Both the position numbers and the translations under genes were made by a program. The notes under the pieces are model-generated. The model did no database searches, was not told the DNA's origin, and worked only from the letters and a program-made list of their open reading frames with translations. A stretch of DNA of 64,000 bases from Bacteroides sp. (GTDB lineage: Bacteria > Bacteroidota > Bacteroidia > Bacteroidales > Muribaculaceae), in the NCBI GenBank assembly GCA_014802335.1, contig JAAVCL010000018.1:1-64000 (forward strand). Reading direction: 5' to 3'. Positions 15,202 through 23,031 of this stretch are shown here, one piece after another; position 1 is the first letter of the stretch, and the number at the start of each line of letters is the position of its first letter.

Positions 15202-16134
15202 ATGAGTAATGAGACTAACAAGTCCGGTTTCCGCCAAGGATTCAAGGACTCACTGAAATCAATGGATACCGAGGAACACATCGACCTCTATTTCTACCGA
15301 CCCATAGGCTACGCCTGGGCCCTGCTGGCACGCAAACTCGGTGTCACACCCAACGCCATCACTATTGCCTCCATATTCCTCGGTGTCGGCGCCGGCGTCT
15401 GTTTCTATTTCAACAACATCTGGTGGAACCTCCTCGGAATGTTGCTCCTGATCTGGGCCGATTCGTTCGATAGCGCCGACGGCCAGCTGGCCCGGCTCAC
15501 AGGCCAGTACTCCCGCCTGGGACGTATTCTCGACGGACTGAGCGGCGACCTCTGGTTTGCAGCCATTTACGTAGCTATATGCCTGCGCGAGAATGTCACA
15601 AGCGAGTTCTTCAGCTCCCACCATTGGGTTATCTGGGTCATGGCTGTCGTTACAGGCCTTTGCCATGCCACCCAAGCCGCAATGGCCGACTATTACCGGC
15701 AGTTCCACCTCTTCTTCCTTAAAGGAAAACAGGGCAGCGAACTCGAAAATTCAAGCGACCTCCGCAAAAAATATGACTCGCTGAGCTGGAAACACAATTT
15801 CTTCCAGAAGTTCATTATGACCTTCTATCTCAACTACACCGTGGGCCAGGAAAGACGCACGCCCGCCATGCAGAACCTGCGCCGCCGACTCCGCGAAAAA
15901 TATCACGGTGAAATCCCGCAGGAGGTGCGCGATCGGTTCCGCGCTCTCAGCCTCCCGCTGATGAAATATACCAACATCCTATCGTTCAATGTCAGAACTA
16001 TAGCCCTCTTCACCGCTATCCTGATTTTCAGAATGCCCTGGCTATACTTCGCATTTGAACTTACGGTGCTTAATTTCATTCTTATATATATGGTGGTGCG
16101 TCACGAACGCATTTGCAAAAACTTTAAAATCTGA
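15202..16134 (+). CDS. CDP-alcohol phosphatidyltransferase, probable inositol-phospholipid synthase
   Basis: The 310-residue membrane protein carries the CDP-OH transferase motif: Asp90, Asp93-Gly94, Ala97-Arg98, Gly107, Asp111 and Asp116 (from DSADGQLAR to RILDGLSGD). The last Asp is one position later than the usual D(x)3D. About six hydrophobic segments surround it. It should exchange CMP of CDP-diacylglycerol for a polar alcohol or alcohol phosphate. The position between a nucleotidyltransferase and a HAD phosphatase, with inositol-3-phosphate synthase next, points to phosphatidylinositol-phosphate synthase. Its stop is 1 bp before the ATG of the phosphatase. A phosphatidylglycerophosphate-type activity remains possible. 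Confidence 0.85.
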   Translation: MSNETNKSGFRQGFKDSLKSMDTEEHIDLYFYRPIGYAWALLARKLGVTPNAITIASIFLGVGAGVCFYFNNIWWNLLGMLLLIWADSFDSADGQLARLTGQYSRLGRILDGLSGDLWFAAIYVAICLRENVTSEFFSSHHWVIWVMAVVTGLCHATQAAMADYYRQFHLFFLKGKQGSELENSSDLRKKYDSLSWKHNFFQKFIMTFYLNYTVGQERRTPAMQNLRRRLREKYHGEIPQEVRDRFRALSLPLMKYTNILSFNVRTIALFTAILIFRMPWLYFAFELTVLNFILIYMVVRHERICKNFKI

Positions 16135-16135
16135 T

Positions 16136-16861
16136 ATGAACATAGACATTTCAAAAATCAAAGGAATCATCTTCGACTACGGAGGCACACTCGACACCGG
16201 CGGTGACCACTGGAGCGAAGTAATATGGGAAGCTTGGCAGAACGCCGGCATCGCCGCCGACAAACCCCACTTCCGCGAAGCCTACGTGTTTGCCGAACGC
16301 GAACTCGCACGCGAACGCCACATTCTGCCACAACATGATTTTCACGACATGCTCCTCATAAAGATGAAAATCGAATTGCAATGGCTCTCTTCGCAAGGCC
16401 TGCTCCCACCCGAAGATATTGAACCCAAAAGCCAACAGGCTGCAAAATACTGCTATGAGGCAGCCCGCAAAAACGTTGAGGCAGCCCAACCGGTGCTGGC
16501 CGCCCTTGCCGCTAAATATCCCCTCGTGCTCGTTTCCAATTTTTACGGAAACATCGAAACCGTGCTCACCGACTTCGGCGTGCGCAAATATTTCAAAGAC
16601 ATCATCGAATCGGCCGTGATCGGAGTCCGCAAACCCGATCCCGAAATCTTCCGCCACGGTGTCAAAGCCCTTGGTCTCAAGCCGGAAGAAACTCTCGTTA
16701 TCGGCGACTCATATAAGAAAGACATCGTGCCCGCAGAATCAATCGGCTGCCAGGTGCTTTGGCTCAAAGGCAAAGGCTGGACGCCCGAAGAAGATGCTCA
16801 GCTTCATCCCAACATTATCAGCAGTCTCGACCGGGCGCTCACCCTTGTTGAAGGTGAATAA
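16136..16861 (+). CDS. HAD-like phosphatase of the inositol-lipid cluster
   Basis: The 241-residue protein has a HAD core: motif I FDYGGTLD (nucleophile Asp14), motif II LVLVSNFYG (Ser), motif III Lys in GVRKPDPEIF and motif IV VIGDSYKKDIVPAE. Position +2 of motif I is Gly16 instead of the usual acid/base Asp, as in the FDxGG HAD subgroup, so activity may be weak or specialised. A cap domain lies between motifs I and II. The ATG at 16136, 1 bp after the previous stop, is preferred over an overlapping longer reading from 16055. Removing the phosphate from phosphatidylinositol phosphate is the expected step at this place in the pathway; this is inferred from context. Confidence 0.82.
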   Translation: MNIDISKIKGIIFDYGGTLDTGGDHWSEVIWEAWQNAGIAADKPHFREAYVFAERELARERHILPQHDFHDMLLIKMKIELQWLSSQGLLPPEDIEPKSQQAAKYCYEAARKNVEAAQPVLAALAAKYPLVLVSNFYGNIETVLTDFGVRKYFKDIIESAVIGVRKPDPEIFRHGVKALGLKPEETLVIGDSYKKDIVPAESIGCQVLWLKGKGWTPEEDAQLHPNIISSLDRALTLVEGE

Positions 16862-16898
16862 AGCCCCGATAGCCTGATTTACATTTATTAACATTTAC

Positions 16899-16949
16899 AG
16901 GGTTTTGCTATATATTTATTAATATTTATATAGTAAAACCCTATTTTTT
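16899..16949 (+). terminator. Strong terminator between the HAD gene and the inositol-phosphate synthase gene
   Basis: Arms 16899-16914 and 16927-16942 (AGGGTTTT... and ...AAAACCCT) pair at 15 of 16 positions and are followed by ATTTTTT. It ends the rlmN-to-HAD operon, so the next gene needs its own promoter. Confidence 0.85.
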
Positions 16950-16992
16950 AACACAATTTAAGAAATAGAATAATAAATTTTTCTGAAATTAC

Positions 16993-17023
16993 TTTGATAA
17001 ATGCAAAATAGGATATAATTTTA
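16993..17023 (+). promoter_or_regulatory. Candidate promoter of the inositol-3-phosphate synthase gene
   Basis: TTTG at 16993-16996 is followed after 19 bp by TAATTTTA (17016-17023), which departs from TAnnTTTG only at the last base. The predicted leader is about 68 nt. Confidence 0.55.
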
Positions 17024-17094
17024 CAACGTGTATTCCCGTGACTGAACGTTCACGGCTCAAAAAAAACGAATAAAAAAACAACTTTAATAACGAT

Positions 17095-18423
17095 ATGTCA
17101 ACAGCAAAAGCAGAAGCACCTAAAGGAAAACTTGGTGTACTTGTGGTAGGTCTCGGGGCCGTTTCGTCCACATTCATGACCGGAGTCCTAATGGCTCGCA
17201 AAGGCCTTGCCAAGCCCGTGGGTTCAATGACTCAATATGATAAAATCCGCGTTGGCCGCGGCGAAAACAAGAAATATCTTCATTACAAAGACATCGTTCC
17301 CCTCGCAGAACTCGACGACATCGTGTTCGGCGCATGGGACGTTTACCCGGCAAATGCTTACGAATCTGCCATCAACTGCGAGGTTCTGAAGGAAAAAGAC
17401 ATCAATCCCGTAAAAGAGGAACTTGAGGCCATCAAGCCCATGAAAGCCGCTTTCGACAAGAACTATGCCAAGCGTCTTGACGGTGACAACGTAAAGGACG
17501 TGAAAGACCGTTGGGACATGGTGGAACAACTCCGCGAAGACATCCGCAACTTCAAGAAAGAAACCGGAGTTGAGCGTGTTGTTGTGCTTTGGGCCGCTTC
17601 AACCGAAGTTTACGTTCCCGTTAATGAAAAGATCCACGGCTCGATCGAAGCTCTTGAAGCTGCAATGAAGGCCGACGACAAAGAACACATCGCCCCCTCG
17701 ATGTGCTATGCTTACGCTGCTCTCAGCGAAGGCGCTCCTTTCATCATGGGTGCTCCCAACACCACTGTTGATATTCCCGCCATGTGGGAACTTGCTGAAA
17801 AAACAGGCATGCCTATCGCCGGAAAAGACTTCAAGACCGGCCAGACCCTCGTTAAGTCAGGCTTCGCTCCTATCATCGGCACCCGCTGCCTCGGCCTCAA
17901 CGGCTGGTTCTCAACCAACATTCTCGGCAACCGCGACGGTCTCGTGCTCGACGAGCCTGCAAACTTCCGCACAAAAGAAGTTTCAAAACTCTCCACTCTC
18001 GAAAGCATCCTCGTGCCCGAAGACCAACCCGATCTTTACGGCCACGGCAACGACGAAGACACCCAGTACTATCACAAAGTGCGCATCAACTATTATCCCC
18101 CGCGCAACGACAACAAAGAAGGCTGGGACAACATCGACATCTTCGGCTGGATGGGCTATCCAATGCAGATAAAGATCAACTTCCTCTGCCGCGACTCTAT
18201 CCTTGCCGCTCCTCTTTGCCTTGACCTCGTGCTCCTCAGCGACCTCGCCATGCGCGCAGGCAAAAGCGGCACTCAACGCTTCCTCAGCTTCTTCCTCAAG
18301 AGCCCGATGCACGATTACACTCAGGGCGAAGTGCCTGTGAACCACCTCTTCCAGCAGTACACAATGCTCAAAAACGCTATCCGCGAAATGGGTGGTTACG
18401 AAGCCGACGAAGAAATCGATTAA
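17095..18423 (+). CDS. myo-inositol-3-phosphate synthase (inositol-1-phosphate synthase)
   Basis: The 442-residue enzyme converts glucose-6-phosphate to inositol-3-phosphate with NAD. The N-terminal Rossmann motif VLVVGLGAVSSTFMTGV, the MIPS segments VVLWAASTEV and NTTVDIPAMWELAEKTG, and the catalytic stretch KDFKTGQTLVKSGFAPIIGTR with the essential Lys residues are all present. The catalytic domain continues through GLNGWFSTNILGNRDG and KSGTQRFLSFFLKSP. It lies on the same strand as the CDP-alcohol transferase and phosphatase, behind a terminator and a separate candidate promoter. It supplies the headgroup for the lipid pathway. Symbols used elsewhere are ino1 or mips; none is assigned here. 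Confidence 0.95.
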   Translation: MSTAKAEAPKGKLGVLVVGLGAVSSTFMTGVLMARKGLAKPVGSMTQYDKIRVGRGENKKYLHYKDIVPLAELDDIVFGAWDVYPANAYESAINCEVLKEKDINPVKEELEAIKPMKAAFDKNYAKRLDGDNVKDVKDRWDMVEQLREDIRNFKKETGVERVVVLWAASTEVYVPVNEKIHGSIEALEAAMKADDKEHIAPSMCYAYAALSEGAPFIMGAPNTTVDIPAMWELAEKTGMPIAGKDFKTGQTLVKSGFAPIIGTRCLGLNGWFSTNILGNRDGLVLDEPANFRTKEVSKLSTLESILVPEDQPDLYGHGNDEDTQYYHKVRINYYPPRNDNKEGWDNIDIFGWMGYPMQIKINFLCRDSILAAPLCLDLVLLSDLAMRAGKSGTQRFLSFFLKSPMHDYTQGEVPVNHLFQQYTMLKNAIREMGGYEADEEID

Positions 18424-18445
18424 TACAATTCACACACCCGCATAA

Positions 18446-18479
18446 ACGGAGGTTCCCACATGGGAACCTCCGTTTTTTT
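18446..18479 (+). terminator. Terminator after the inositol-3-phosphate synthase gene
   Basis: ACGGAGGTTCCC (18446-18457) pairs perfectly with GGGAACCTCCGT (18462-18473), followed by seven Ts. It lies 22 bp past the stop. Confidence 0.92.
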
Positions 18480-18498
18480 AAGCAGCTCTTAGAAAAAT

Positions 18499-18554
18499 GT
18501 AGGGACGTGGCATGCCACGCCCGGGCAAAGTGTAGGGGCGTCCCATTACCGGAC
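18499..18554. repeat. REP-like module, copy 2
   Basis: TGTAGGGACGTGGCATGCCACG begins the module (palindrome core ACGTGGCATGCCACG... at 18505-18519). The shared 15-mer appears in reverse orientation at 18540-18554 (GTCCCATTACCGGAC). Confidence 0.75.
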
Positions 18555-18648
18555 TATAGCAAAACTTCGACCCTCACTCAATATAGTGACGCGTGCAACG
18601 TTTAAAATTTAGCATCAATCCAAAATCACCTTATTAACTGTATTAATC

Positions 18649-19323
18649 ATGCGAATTGACCTGCTGACTGTTGTGCCGGAACTTCTCGAACCATTTTTCA
18701 ACTATTCCATAATGAAACGTGCGCGCGACAAAGGACTCGTCGAAGTGCACATTCATAACCTTCGCGACTACACTACAAGTCGGCACCGCAAAGTCGATGA
18801 TTATCCATTTGGAGGGGAGGCCGGAATGGTAATGCAGATACAACCCATCGATGCCTGCATCTCATCGCTCAAAAAAGAACGCGATTACGACGAAGTAATC
18901 TTTACTTCGCCCGACGGCGAACAATTCTCGCAACCCATGGCCAATACGCTCTCGCTTCTGAACAACATCATCATTCTTTGCGGCCATTACAAAGGGGTCG
19001 ACTGGCGCGTGCGCGAACACCTCATCACCAAAGAAATATCCATCGGGGATTATGTTCTGACAGGGGGCGAACTTCCGGCCGCCGTTATCGCCGACGCCGT
19101 GGTGCGACTGGTGCCCGGTGTTATCGGTGACGAACAATCAGCTCTTTCCGACTCGTTCCAGGACGGACTGTTAGCCCCGCCCGTCTATTCCCGCCCCGCC
19201 GAGTATAACGGTTGGCGCGTGCCCGATATCCTCCTTTCAGGCCACGAGGCCAAAATTGCCGAGTGGAGATACGAACAGGCATTGGAACGGACCCGCCGGC
19301 TCCGTCCCGACCTGCTTGAATAA
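18649..19323 (+). CDS. trmD: tRNA (guanine-37-N1)-methyltransferase
   Basis: The 224-residue SPOUT-class enzyme methylates G37 of tRNAs with a G36-G37 sequence, preventing +1 frameshifts. It opens [21 protein letters not shown] and has the conserved [23 protein letters not shown]. The trefoil-knot SAM site is [16 protein letters not shown] ... [31 protein letters not shown] and [17 protein letters not shown] close the family pattern. Length is typical. It starts a plus-strand run trmD, MATE exporter, dnaX. The REP-like element just upstream leaves about 95 bp for a promoter, which I could not assign. Confidence 0.97.
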   Translation: MRIDLLTVVPELLEPFFNYSIMKRARDKGLVEVHIHNLRDYTTSRHRKVDDYPFGGEAGMVMQIQPIDACISSLKKERDYDEVIFTSPDGEQFSQPMANTLSLLNNIIILCGHYKGVDWRVREHLITKEISIGDYVLTGGELPAAVIADAVVRLVPGVIGDEQSALSDSFQDGLLAPPVYSRPAEYNGWRVPDILLSGHEAKIAEWRYEQALERTRRLRPDLLE

Positions 19324-19403
19324 CCCTCCTTTATTATAACTGCACATTTATTATAATTTACGCCGGTATTATCATTCACCCCGGCATTATCATTTATCCT
19401 GTT

Positions 19404-20807
19404 TTGAATTCCATAACTCTTTCATGGCCCGCGTTGGGCCTTAAACGCAGAAAAAGAGGAGCATCCCCGTTGAGGCGCGAACTCACATCGCTCACTCTTC
19501 CGATTCTTGTTGAGACGCTGCTGATAATGACCCTCGGCGCCGTCGACACATTCATGCTCTCGCGGCACTCCGATGCCAGCGTGGCCGCCGTCGGTCTCGC
19601 AAACCAGATCGTAACCTTCACTTTCATCATTTTTGAAGTCATCAACCTCGGCACATCCGTGCTGTGCTCGCAATATCTCGGTGCGTCGTTGCGCCGGCGC
19701 ATGGAAACAGTCATCGGCGTCTCGATTGTGGTCAACCTCTTTTTCGGCCTTTTGGTCAGTGCGTCGCTGGCCATTTGGGCCGGCCCGATACTCACCGCCG
19801 TCGGACTCCGCGAAGACATGCTGGCCGAAGGTATAGGCTATATGGAAATAGTCGGAGCCTTCGCTTTCTTCCAGGCTCTGCAACTCACTCTCTCGGCCGC
19901 CCTGCGTTCTAACAACAAGGCTATCTGGCCCATGCTCGTAATCCTTGTGGTGAATTGCCTGAACATCCTGGGCAACTATGCCCTGATATTCGGTGAATTC
20001 GGAGCCCCGGCTCTCGGAGTGCGCGGAGCCGCCATTTCCACAGCCACATGCCGCATGGTGGCTATGGCGATCCTTGCCGTCATTGTGTCGCGCACCATTC
20101 TGCCCCGCTTCCCGTGGCACATCCTGCGCCGCTGGCCCCGCCACGAATTTCGCAACCTGATGAAAATCGGTCTCCCCTCGGCCGGAGAGCAAATGAGCTA
20201 TTCATGCTCGCAACTCGTCATCGCCTTCGTTATAACCTCTCTCGGCATGGAGGCCCTGGCCGTAAGAACCTACTGCGTCAATATCATCATGTATGTCTAC
20301 CTGTTCTCTATCGCCATTTCCCACGCCGGCGCTATCGTGATCGGCCACCTCGTCGGCGCCGACAAATGGCAGGGGGCATACCTTATGGGGCGCTATGTGA
20401 TGCGCGTGGCTCTAACCCGCACGCTGCTCTTCTCGGTGCTGATCGCCCTGGCCGGAACCACAATCATGACCACCCTCACCGACAACCCCGAGATCATAGC
20501 ACTCGGAGTCGCGATTCTGTGGATCGACGTGGTGCTCGAAATCGGACGCCCCGTCAACATCCTCTATGTCAACGTGCTGCAAGCCGCCGGCGACGTGAAC
20601 TATCCCTTCTATGTCGGTCTGATATGGATGTGGTCGCTCGCAGTGGTGGGGGCCTATATATTCGGCATAACTTTCGGCTTCGGCATCTTAGGAATGTGGT
20701 GGATGTTCGCACTCGATGAGAATGTGAGGGCATGGGTGTTTATCCGCCGCTGGGAATCCCGACGCTGGCAACACAAAGGGTTTGTCGGTTTAGACAAAAA
20801 TACTTAA
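19404..20807 (+). CDS. MATE-family multidrug/toxin exporter
   Basis: This inner-membrane antiporter (up to 467 residues) has about 12 membrane helices in two MatE repeats: LTLPILVETLLIMTLGAVDTFMLSRHSDASVAAVGLANQ and, in the second half, FRNLMKIGLPSAGEQMSYSCSQLVIAFVITSLG. It should export cationic drugs or metabolites using a Na+ or H+ gradient. Start choice is uncertain. The longest reading begins with TTG at 19404; another TTG at 19470 follows an AGAGGAG ribosome site at 19456-19462 and gives the N-terminus MRRELTSLTLPILVE, which fits the family better. It ends 9 bp before dnaX, whose promoter lies inside its last codons. Confidence 0.9.
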   Translation: MNSITLSWPALGLKRRKRGASPLRRELTSLTLPILVETLLIMTLGAVDTFMLSRHSDASVAAVGLANQIVTFTFIIFEVINLGTSVLCSQYLGASLRRRMETVIGVSIVVNLFFGLLVSASLAIWAGPILTAVGLREDMLAEGIGYMEIVGAFAFFQALQLTLSAALRSNNKAIWPMLVILVVNCLNILGNYALIFGEFGAPALGVRGAAISTATCRMVAMAILAVIVSRTILPRFPWHILRRWPRHEFRNLMKIGLPSAGEQMSYSCSQLVIAFVITSLGMEALAVRTYCVNIIMYVYLFSIAISHAGAIVIGHLVGADKWQGAYLMGRYVMRVALTRTLLFSVLIALAGTTIMTTLTDNPEIIALGVAILWIDVVLEIGRPVNILYVNVLQAAGDVNYPFYVGLIWMWSLAVVGAYIFGITFGFGILGMWWMFALDENVRAWVFIRRWESRRWQHKGFVGLDKNT

Positions 20808-20812
20808 ATTTG
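20781..20812 (+). promoter_or_regulatory. Promoter of dnaX, predicted to give a leaderless mRNA
   Basis: TTTG 20781-20784 and TAAATTTG 20805-20812, 20 bp apart, match the consensus exactly. The dnaX ATG begins at 20817, only 4 nt after the -7 box. Transcription would therefore start at or within a base of the A of the start codon. Confidence 0.6.
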
Positions 20813-20816
20813 CAAT

Positions 20817-22583
20817 ATGAGCGACCAATACATAGTGAGCGCGCGAAAATACCGCCCCGCCACATTCGACACCGTTGTGGGCCAGCAAAACCTCACAACC
20901 ACACTGAAAAATTCCATACGCACCGGGCGTCTGGCCCATGCCTACCTGTTTTGCGGCCCGCGAGGCGTCGGCAAAACCTCGTGTGCCCGTATTTTCGCAC
21001 GCACCATCAATTGCCTCTCCCCCACGCCCGACGGCGAAGCCTGCGGAACGTGCGATTCATGCCGTGCCATCGATAAAGGTAATTCCTTCAACCTGATGGA
21101 ACTCGACGCCGCCTCCAACAACAGCGTCGACGACATCCGCGCCGTCACCGAGCAGGTTGCAATCCCCCCGCAGGTGGGCAAATATCGCGTGTTTATCATC
21201 GACGAAGTCCACATGCTCTCGTCGGCCGCATTCAACGCCTTCCTCAAAACCCTCGAAGAACCCCCGGCATACGCCATCTTCATTCTCGCCACAACCGAGA
21301 AACACAAAGTATTGCCTACGATCCTGAGCCGTTGCCAGATCTACGACTTTCACCGCATCACCATCCCCGACATGGTGGCTCACCTTCAAAACGTTGCTGA
21401 AAAGGAAAATATACAGGCCGATCCGCGCGCACTGGGGCTCATTGCGCGCAAAGCCGACGGCGCCATGCGCGACGCTCTCTCAATATTCGACCAAATCGCC
21501 GCCTCCTGCGCCGGAAACATAACTTACGACGCGGTGGTCGAAAACCTGAATGTGCTCGATTACGAATTTTTCTTCAACCTTGTCGACACATTCGCACGCG
21601 GCGACAGCGGCGGGGCTCTGCTTCTTTACAAAGAAATCCGCGACCGCGGTTTTGACTCGCTCTTCTTCGTGAACAGCCTCGCGCAGCATGTGCGCGACCT
21701 GATGGTCGCCGCCGACCCCCGCACAATCCCCCTGCTCGAAACGTCACAAGACGTGGCCGAACGGCTCGTGGCGCAAGCCCGCGTACTCCCTCTAAAATGG
21801 TACTATGATGCCATGAAACTTCTGAACGACTGCGACCTCAACTACCGCACCGCAACCGGCAAACAACTGCTTGTGGAACTCACACTGATACGGCTTTGTC
21901 AGCTTGCCGGCGCCCCCGAACGCCCTTTTGAAAATTCCGACCGCCCGGCCCTGCGGAACCCCTCGGAACCCCCACGGGCCAAAAACACAACCACCCCCGC
22001 CGAAACAACACCCCCGGCCCCCGTCGAAATTTCCGCCTCCCCCGCTCCCGAAATTTCCGCCTCCCCGGCTCCCATTATTCCCAATTCTCCCAAGTCTCCC
22101 AATACTCCCAAGGCGGGCGCTCCCGTGGCGGCGCCCCCCGTGGGTGCGCCCCCCCGCCGCCCCGCCTCGTTCAACATAAACCGGCGTGCCGAAACCGCCT
22201 CAACCTCCCTTGAGCGCCGCGACCAGGACTTCTCTGACGAAGCCTTCCTCAAAGCCTGGCACGAATACATAACCCTCGTGCCCGACCAGCAGATACTCAT
22301 CAGCGCGATGCGTACAGCCGTACCGAAACGGACCTCGCGCATTGACTTCAACGTTATCGTAGACCACCCGGCGCAACAACAGGCATTCGAACTCGCAATG
22401 CCCAAACTGCTGGCACACCTGCGCGAGCGGCTAAACAACGACTACCTCACAATACAAGCCATCATAAACCCCGACAAAGAAATTGTCAAACCCCTCACCC
22501 CACGCGAATTCCTTGAAAAGACAATTCGTGTAAACGCCACCCTCGGCAAATTTCTCAAAGACCTCGACATCGAAGTCGTGTAA
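20817..22583 (+). CDS. dnaX: DNA polymerase III subunit gamma/tau
   Basis: The 588-residue clamp-loader ATPase has Walker A GPRGVGKT at 47-54, zinc ligands Cys66, Cys76, Cys79 and Cys82, Walker B with FIIDEVHML, and the sensor-1 segment ATTEKHKVLPTILSRCQ. A helical lid and collar follow to about 370. A Pro-rich linker (about 385-460) contains a near-exact duplication EISASPAP-EISASPAP and PNSPKSPNTPK. A C-terminal tau-like domain follows (about 470-588). It loads the sliding clamp and couples polymerases at the fork. The linker DNA at 22077-22112 resembles intergenic low-complexity sequence near 28.0 kb in reverse complement. Start MSDQYIVSARKYRP is standard. Confidence 0.96.
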   Translation: MSDQYIVSARKYRPATFDTVVGQQNLTTTLKNSIRTGRLAHAYLFCGPRGVGKTSCARIFARTINCLSPTPDGEACGTCDSCRAIDKGNSFNLMELDAASNNSVDDIRAVTEQVAIPPQVGKYRVFIIDEVHMLSSAAFNAFLKTLEEPPAYAIFILATTEKHKVLPTILSRCQIYDFHRITIPDMVAHLQNVAEKENIQADPRALGLIARKADGAMRDALSIFDQIAASCAGNITYDAVVENLNVLDYEFFFNLVDTFARGDSGGALLLYKEIRDRGFDSLFFVNSLAQHVRDLMVAADPRTIPLLETSQDVAERLVAQARVLPLKWYYDAMKLLNDCDLNYRTATGKQLLVELTLIRLCQLAGAPERPFENSDRPALRNPSEPPRAKNTTTPAETTPPAPVEISASPAPEISASPAPIIPNSPKSPNTPKAGAPVAAPPVGAPPRRPASFNINRRAETASTSLERRDQDFSDEAFLKAWHEYITLVPDQQILISAMRTAVPKRTSRIDFNVIVDHPAQQQAFELAMPKLLAHLRERLNNDYLTIQAIINPDKEIVKPLTPREFLEKTIRVNATLGKFLKDLDIEVV

Positions 22584-23031
22584 GGAAGGGCGCCTCCCAA
22601 GCTTATCAAAAAAATGGGAAAAGATTAAAAAAATTTAAGGATTTTATTTGCATTTCTTGTTGCGAATTTGCAAAGTTTTTGATAATTTTGCAACATGCAT
22701 TTTGAGCAATGACAGCCAACGGCTTAAATCGCTTATATTGCACCCATAACAGCTTTCGTATACGACGTTTCAGCACATAATTTGCAGGATGGTATTATAT
22801 GGTGGAATAGATTACATTTATCCTCGACATGGCGCTTAGCGCAATGCCGAGATTCATTATATACACACCGAAAACTTGCCTTGCATCTTTAAGCCAACGA
22901 TTGTATTTAGTTGAAAAAACTAACCATGAAGACCGGCGACTGATCTTACATCTGCCCCGCTTGCTTCCAAATGAATAAAAACAATAACAAATAATAATTA
23001 ACTAACAACTTTTAAAAAACACAATTGCAAA
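22584..23031 (+). other. Long leader/spacer before the giant secreted protein, with a candidate -7 box
   Basis: No gene is visible in these 448 bp. TAATTTTG at 22683-22690 is a perfect -7 box without a clear -33 partner. If used, it gives a leader of about 335 nt. The leader holds an imperfect hairpin around 22833-22861 (CTCG ... GCGC TTA GCGC ... CGAG). I recognise no riboswitch. Confidence 0.45.

Noticed and set aside
20048-20719. 223-codon frame inside the MATE exporter gene
   Set aside because: It is an Arg/His/Pro-rich shifted frame within a gene having clear membrane helices and MatE repeats.
22698-23031. Riboswitch in the long leader before the giant secreted protein
   Set aside because: I looked for conserved aptamer elements and found only one imperfect hairpin; no known class fits.
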